From the NCBI GenBank assembly GCA_021018815.1, contig JAITYX010000133.1:729057-793056 (forward strand): a stretch of 64,000 nt of DNA, written 5' to 3'. The translations under genes and the position numbers were made by a program. How positions within the stretch are numbered: position 1 is the stretch's first letter; each line of letters opens with the position of its first letter. Shown here one piece after another: positions 59,241 to 64,000 of this stretch. The DNA comes from Talinum fruticosum. Its lineage: Eukaryota; Streptophyta; Magnoliopsida; Caryophyllales; Talinaceae. The notes below the pieces were generated by a model. That model made no database searches. It was not told the DNA's origin and worked only from the letters and a program-made list of their open reading frames with translations.

Positions 59241-61690
59241 TATAATTTTTAGAAAAATTAAAAATAATAAAATAAAAACATAATCTTAAATAAAAATTTA
59301 AATAAATAATAAAATACACTAAATAAATAATTAAATTACCAAAATATTAAAACTATTTTCTGAACCTAATAGCCTAAAAACCTAAAATAAAAATGAAAAA
59401 AATTAAATTTATAAATTTATTAAATTAAAAATATGCTTTAACCTAAATTAATAAATAAGCATGAAAAATTATCAAATCAGTTATATATTATAAAATTAAA
59501 TAATAATTAATCATCCTAATTAATTCATAAAAATATAAAATAGAAAACAAAAACAAAACTAAGTAGAAAATTAATAAATAACAAATATATAAAATTATAT
59601 AATAAATTAATTCAAAAATCTGTAAAAATATAAAAGTAACCTAAAACCCAAAAATTTTTTTATAGTTTTTCAGAAAAATTAAACAGAATTAAAAATAATA
59701 AAATAAAAATATAATCTTAAACAGAAAGTAAAACAAATAATAAACTGCACTAAATAAATGAGAAAATAAATAATTAAGTTACTAGAATATTAAAATTATT
59801 TTTGGACCTGAATATATCCTATACACCTAAAATCAAAATGAAAAAACTAAATTTATAAATTTATTAAATTAAAGTCCTGCTTTAACCTAATTTAGAAAAA
59901 AATTCTAAAAAATTATCAAATCAGTTATAAAAACTAAGAAAATTAATACTAATATATTAAAGACTCTAACTAAACTATATAATAATATAAAAATAAAATT
60001 AATCGAAGAAGACTAATTTTATTCTAACTTCTAACAAACCGACAAAAAACATAACAAAAACGAACATAAAAGTAATATGAAAATTAAAATACATTAAGAT
60101 ATAAAATAAAATTAATATATGTAGTTATGTATTTATTTATTTAGGGTTTGGATTGTATATTATCTCTCATTTATTTATATGTATATTGATATGCAATATT
60201 ATTTTGGGCCTAAAATATAATAATTTTGTCTAACATTATCAATTTTTCATTGTTGATGGTGTTTTTTTGACTTGGTGCCATAAAATTGTATTTATTCAAA
60301 ATATATTTATTATAAGAATTTTTAAAATTAAAATCAACAGGAACATGTAATAAAAATAATATTTAAATATTTAACTATCTCGAGGAAGCAATTTGGTTAT
60401 TACATTCATCCTATGTAGAGAATGATTTAATAAACCTTAAGAAATCATAAATTAATATAATAAAAATATAACAACTACATATATACTTGATATTAATAAT
60501 TGAAAATGCCTACAAGATAGAAAGTTATGATTCAAATATGTTGTGGAATAAAACGTAATGAATAAAAAGTTAGGAATTATATTGCTTCGGTTCAGTAATA
60601 TGTGAACTTTAAGTTCGTAATTTGTATTATGTTTAAAGGATTGCAAACTTAATATGCCAACTTCTATTAAAACCATAGGACTTCGAATAAATTCATTTGT
60701 CTCAAAATTTTTGCACAACATACGGATCATTTTTTTTTTTTACAAATACGGTTTATTTTAGTTTCTTGCAAAGATGTTTTTCCGTGACTTATTATTGAGA
60801 AACATATTTAAATCATATCTTTTACTATTGTAAGTTTTCTAAATTATTAAAAGATAAGTATTTGCCATCAAACCTCCCCGCGATCTTAAAATAGAAATTC
60901 ATGTTACTCTTATTATGTTAATTAAGTGAGAGTAAGAGTTGTGTCTCGAGGGAAGCAATTGGTTGTTAGTCGAGCAAAATATGTATTTACAAAATCTCAA
61001 TCTGTATCAATATTTTTGCCCCATTGATTCACTACTAAAATCGCGATCAATTTTCAATATAAGTATAAAACACAAATAATTTTATTACCCTATGCCGCGA
61101 ATTGACCTATCATGCCCTTTACTATGATACAAATTACCTATTATTGTTGAATATATTTGGATCACTTCTATCATTATAATATTTTTCACTATTAATCTCA
61201 ATATAAGTAGTTATTATATGTTTGATTATCTTTGTGTGCAGAGGTAGGTAATAATGGATAAATCATTATATTCACCTTATAATTTTAAACAAGTAAGATC
61301 CCATTATGGGTATGTGTATACTTTTTAAGAGTTTGTGTAATATTTAAGCCAATGATGTTTTATTAGGTTGATTGCATATAAATATTAATTTAGGCATCAA
61401 TTAAGTTAAATTAGTATTTACTTTGTAGAGAGTTATTAGTTATAAGTTTGATATTCTTTTATTGATTTGATGTACTTTGTGTTGTAATATTAATTCGTGA
61501 CATAATGATATTTATTGTCATCTACGGATCATCTAACTCAATATCTACCAATCATATATTATTCCTTTTCCTACTAATATTTATCTTTTGATACCCAAAC
61601 ATATTGTCACACTATTTATAATTGTATTAGTTAGGATTATTTAAATTGTTTGATTCTTAGATGGGCCTTGCTTCTTAATATTCCAAATCG
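59140..61690. other. AT-rich non-coding stretch
   Basis: Very AT-rich with an AAT run at about 59206-59240. It contains one diverged direct duplication (entered separately) and no recognisable coding, RNA or element termini. The short open frame at 60452-60730 on the minus strand has no identifiable content. Confidence 0.55.
59250..59940. repeat. Diverged direct duplication, period about 420 bp
   Basis: The stretch at about 59250-59490 recurs at about 59670-59940: shared agaaaaattaaa, aataataaaataaaaa-ata, ataatcttaaa, gaaaaa-ctaaatttataaa, tttaacctaa and aaaattatcaaatcagttat. Many substitutions and small indels separate the copies. Confidence 0.75.
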
Positions 61691-62050
61691 TGAGTGTAAT
61701 CTTAAAACCTTGATATTTTTTGACATTCTTTTTTATTTTTTATTTTAGATTATTTATTTATTCTTTTGAAATTTAGAATGACTTGTAAGATAAATGTGTG
61801 CGAGGCTCTAATGATTTTTATGTGTTGAGATCCGATAAATTTGATGAGTCACGAAAGCGATTTTGCTATGAGGGGTAACATGTACAAGAATGTTGTTGAA
61901 AGTGAAACCATTCAATAAAATCAAATGATCGAGAAAAAGAAACCGACAAGTACAACATCGCTCCGTAATTCAATAATTTCTTAAGTTATGCATTGTACAA
62001 TATTTCTCCGTGCACAGCAACTTGCATTGATCATTGGGAGAGAGCATAAA
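61691..62050. repeat. Dispersed repeat, copy 2
   Basis: Partner of 46321-46990, same orientation, with shared gctctaatgatttttatgt, gataaatttgatg, atgaggggtaaca-type, gtgaaaccattcaataa and attgtacaatat blocks. Type unknown, no terminal repeats seen. Confidence 0.7.
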
Positions 62051-62439
62051 TGAATACAATCCTTACGTTAATTTTTAGGTAGTTAACCGCAAAAGAGTTC
62101 TAATAATTTTTAAAAAATTTTAAAAATATCCACTTTTGCTGCTTTTTCAAAATCATCGTGGGGTATATATACTCCTACCTCTATCATTAATATATTGTAT
62201 CAATGGACTATAAATGTATATGACATGCAATATGCATGCAGTCTATAATAAGAGAATAAACTGTTTTGTCTACGAAGTCACATGATTTGAGTATAAGAAA
62301 GGGATTTTTATGTATCCTTGACATGGGTAAATGTTATTTCTATCGCTCAAGTTATTATATCACTTAAGTTTTTTTATTTATTTTATGAACAGTAAATATC
62401 ATTACTTGCTCCATCCAAATTTACATGACTTCATTTTCT
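62051..62439. other. Non-coding stretch
   Basis: Nothing recognisable apart from what may be the 3' tail of the LINE fragment to the right. Confidence 0.45.
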
Positions 62440-63270
62440 GGACATGCCTAGATACATGTTACTCAAAACCAGTTTTTAGTTGACAGAGTATATCATGATC
62501 ACATTCTGTAACTAGCTTGAAAGCTTCCTTCTTCTCCCCTGTATGTACCCTTATGTTTTTTCTCTCCAGATACGATAACACAATAGCAGACATAGCCAAG
62601 TATAGACGTGATTTCCTCTTCTTACTATCATTATGATTCAGCAGCCGGTTTAACCAATCATGCTTGTTTTCTCTCCAGTCTTGTATGTGCAATAGCTCCT
62701 CCATTATCATGGTACTAACAGCAGTAGTATATGAACATTCAAAGAAGTGGTGACCATGGGACTCCAGCTCATTACAGAAAACACATTCTGGTTCACAGTT
62801 TATTCATATACCAATCAGCCTATCCCTAGTTAACAGCTTTTGATGCAGCATTAACCAAAAAATGAAGGAAATTTTTGGCATTTTAGCTTTGAACGAAACA
62901 TGCCAATGGGAACTAGGCCATCATAGGCCAATTAATTCTCAACATTCATTAGCCAGTTTTAGGGGTGTGATTCCCATCAATTGTTAGCTTCCATTTCGCA
63001 TGTTCAGCAGCAATGCCTTCTTGTATCGTATCCCTTATTTTTCATAATTTCTTCCATGCCTAGTTTGCTTTTTATGTAGCCTCAACTTGCCAAATGGTTC
63101 TACCTTTTAGGTAATAATGGTGTATCCACTGTAATCCACAGGCATTCTTCCCCTTGTGCAACTTGCCAAATCAGTTTTGTAAGGATAGTTGTATTCCAAA
63201 TGACTGCATCTCTTATTCGCAACCCACCTTCTTGTTTTGGGGTATAGATTGTTGCTTATGCTACTGGTGA
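62440..63270 (-). pseudogene. LINE fragment, 3' coding end with zf-RVT domain
   Basis: Minus strand: GGLRIRDAVIWNTTILTKLI, WQVAQGEECLW, then KISFIFWLMLHQKLLTRDRL (zinc-binding entry), CEPECVFCNELES, HHFFECSYTTAVSTMIMEEL (C-x2-C-x-H-C kept) and LHIQDWRENKHDWLNRLLNH, ending in a stop near 62456. The open piece 62459-62710 covers the C terminus. This is a second, less decayed L1-type LINE than the one at 51309-57303; reverse transcriptase upstream is absent. Confidence 0.82.
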
Positions 63271-63336
63271 CATCCCCCAATCCCCAAGTTAGGGCGGCTG
63301 AAAATAATAATATCAAAGTTGAGGGGCACTATTAGG

Positions 63337-63429
<93 letters not shown>
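63337..63429. repeat. AAT/ATT palindromic microsatellite
   Basis: A run of about 15 aat units is followed directly by a similar run of att units around aatatatta, so the 93 bases can fold into one hairpin. Confidence 0.92.
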
Positions 63430-63430
<1 letters not shown>

Positions 63431-63898
63431 TTGGGATGAAAATAATACGAACTTTATAGCTATTGGACGAAAATAATACGAATTTTTCTTAGATGCCAGC
63501 AATCTAGACTTTAACCATATTTAATGCCAACAGAACACCATCGAGTTATGAAGGTTGTGACTTGGTGGAGCGTTGACGTGGTGAGGCTTGGCTTATACCT
63601 AGAAGGTGGAATAATTTGTTGACTTTGATTTTTTTTTTTTTGTTTTAATTGACATATAAGCAACATCGATGTTTGTTTTTTAATCTAATTGAGAAACCTA
63701 GGCACTTGCATTTTTAGAAATATGTTAAACTTGACATAAATTATTTTGTCCTAATTAAAGAAAAAATTATTTTTAAAAAATAAATAATTTTTTTATTAAA
63801 AAATATGATTTGAAAATAAATACTGTTTTTTGTTTGGTCTTCTAAAAAAATAAATGTTATTTTTTGTTTAATTTAGCTTAGTTTATTATACTATTTTC
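63430..63898. other. Non-coding stretch with a dispersed ggatgaaaataatacg motif
   Basis: Begins gggatgaaaataatacgaac and cattggacgaaaataatacg-type copies; the second form recurs after the AT tract at the window end (ttggacgggaataatacaaa). The rest is AT-rich without features. Confidence 0.55.

Positions 63899-63980
<82 letters not shown>
63899..63980. repeat. AT dinucleotide microsatellite
   Basis: About 40 uninterrupted AT units near the window end. Confidence 0.95.
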
Positions 63981-63984
<4 letters not shown>

Positions 63985-64000
63985 CGGGAATAATACAAAC

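Overview
This window is a transposon-dense stretch of plant nuclear chromosome, most likely from an angiosperm. The evidence is angiosperm-type LTR retrotransposon lineages (Tat/Ogre with an archaeal-type RNase H, Tekay/Del chromovirus, SIRE/Maximus-like copia), an L1-type LINE, short inverted-repeat elements, and two decayed multi-exon genes of the plant Ulp1/C48-peptidase transposon-protein type. The species cannot be named from the sequence. I see no intact cellular gene, no tRNA or rRNA, no CRISPR array and no bacterial or organellar sequence.

Layout. 1-30897: a minus-strand Tat/Ogre Ty3-gypsy element whose other end lies left of the window. Its 5' LTR (6237-6971 plus 29710-30897) is split by a plus-strand Tekay/Del-like chromovirus (6972-29709, about 3-kb LTRs). 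The chromovirus integrase is in turn split by a minus-strand SIRE-like copia element (15074-25994, 1.57-kb LTRs, perfect target duplication aaaat). The Tat element itself appears to have landed in an exon of a Ulp1-like gene that continues at 30898-32675, so the left half of the window is a four-layer nest.

33500-45747: two head-to-tail, 5'-deleted plus-strand copia copies of a SIRE-like family. The first is interrupted in its RNase H by a 3.0-kb solo LTR (33695-36701, target duplication gatat). Each carries an extra open-frame region between RNase H and the 3' LTR, as does the complete copia on the left. 45748-48100: non-coding, with a fold-back MITE and one copy of a dispersed repeat.

48124-50975: a minus-strand Ulp1-type gene, N-terminal half, with substitution-driven stops and a roughly 110-bp tandem array in an intron. 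An L1-type LINE (51309-57303), itself split by a 3.1-kb solo LTR (51958-55102, target duplication ccaag), sits upstream in what looks like the same gene. Further upstream lie two candidate 5' exons (57491-58835) whose intron holds a Harbinger-like MITE. 59140-64000: AT-rich sequence with a diverged duplication, a second copy of the dispersed repeat, a LINE 3' fragment and long AAT/AT microsatellites.

There is no operon-like cooperation. Relationships are those of insertion order and shared ancestry. Nearly every coding region is interrupted by stops or frameshifts, so almost all are entered as pseudogenes. Some frameshifts may be sequencing errors, because many differences between paired LTRs sit in CTCG/CGAG strings.
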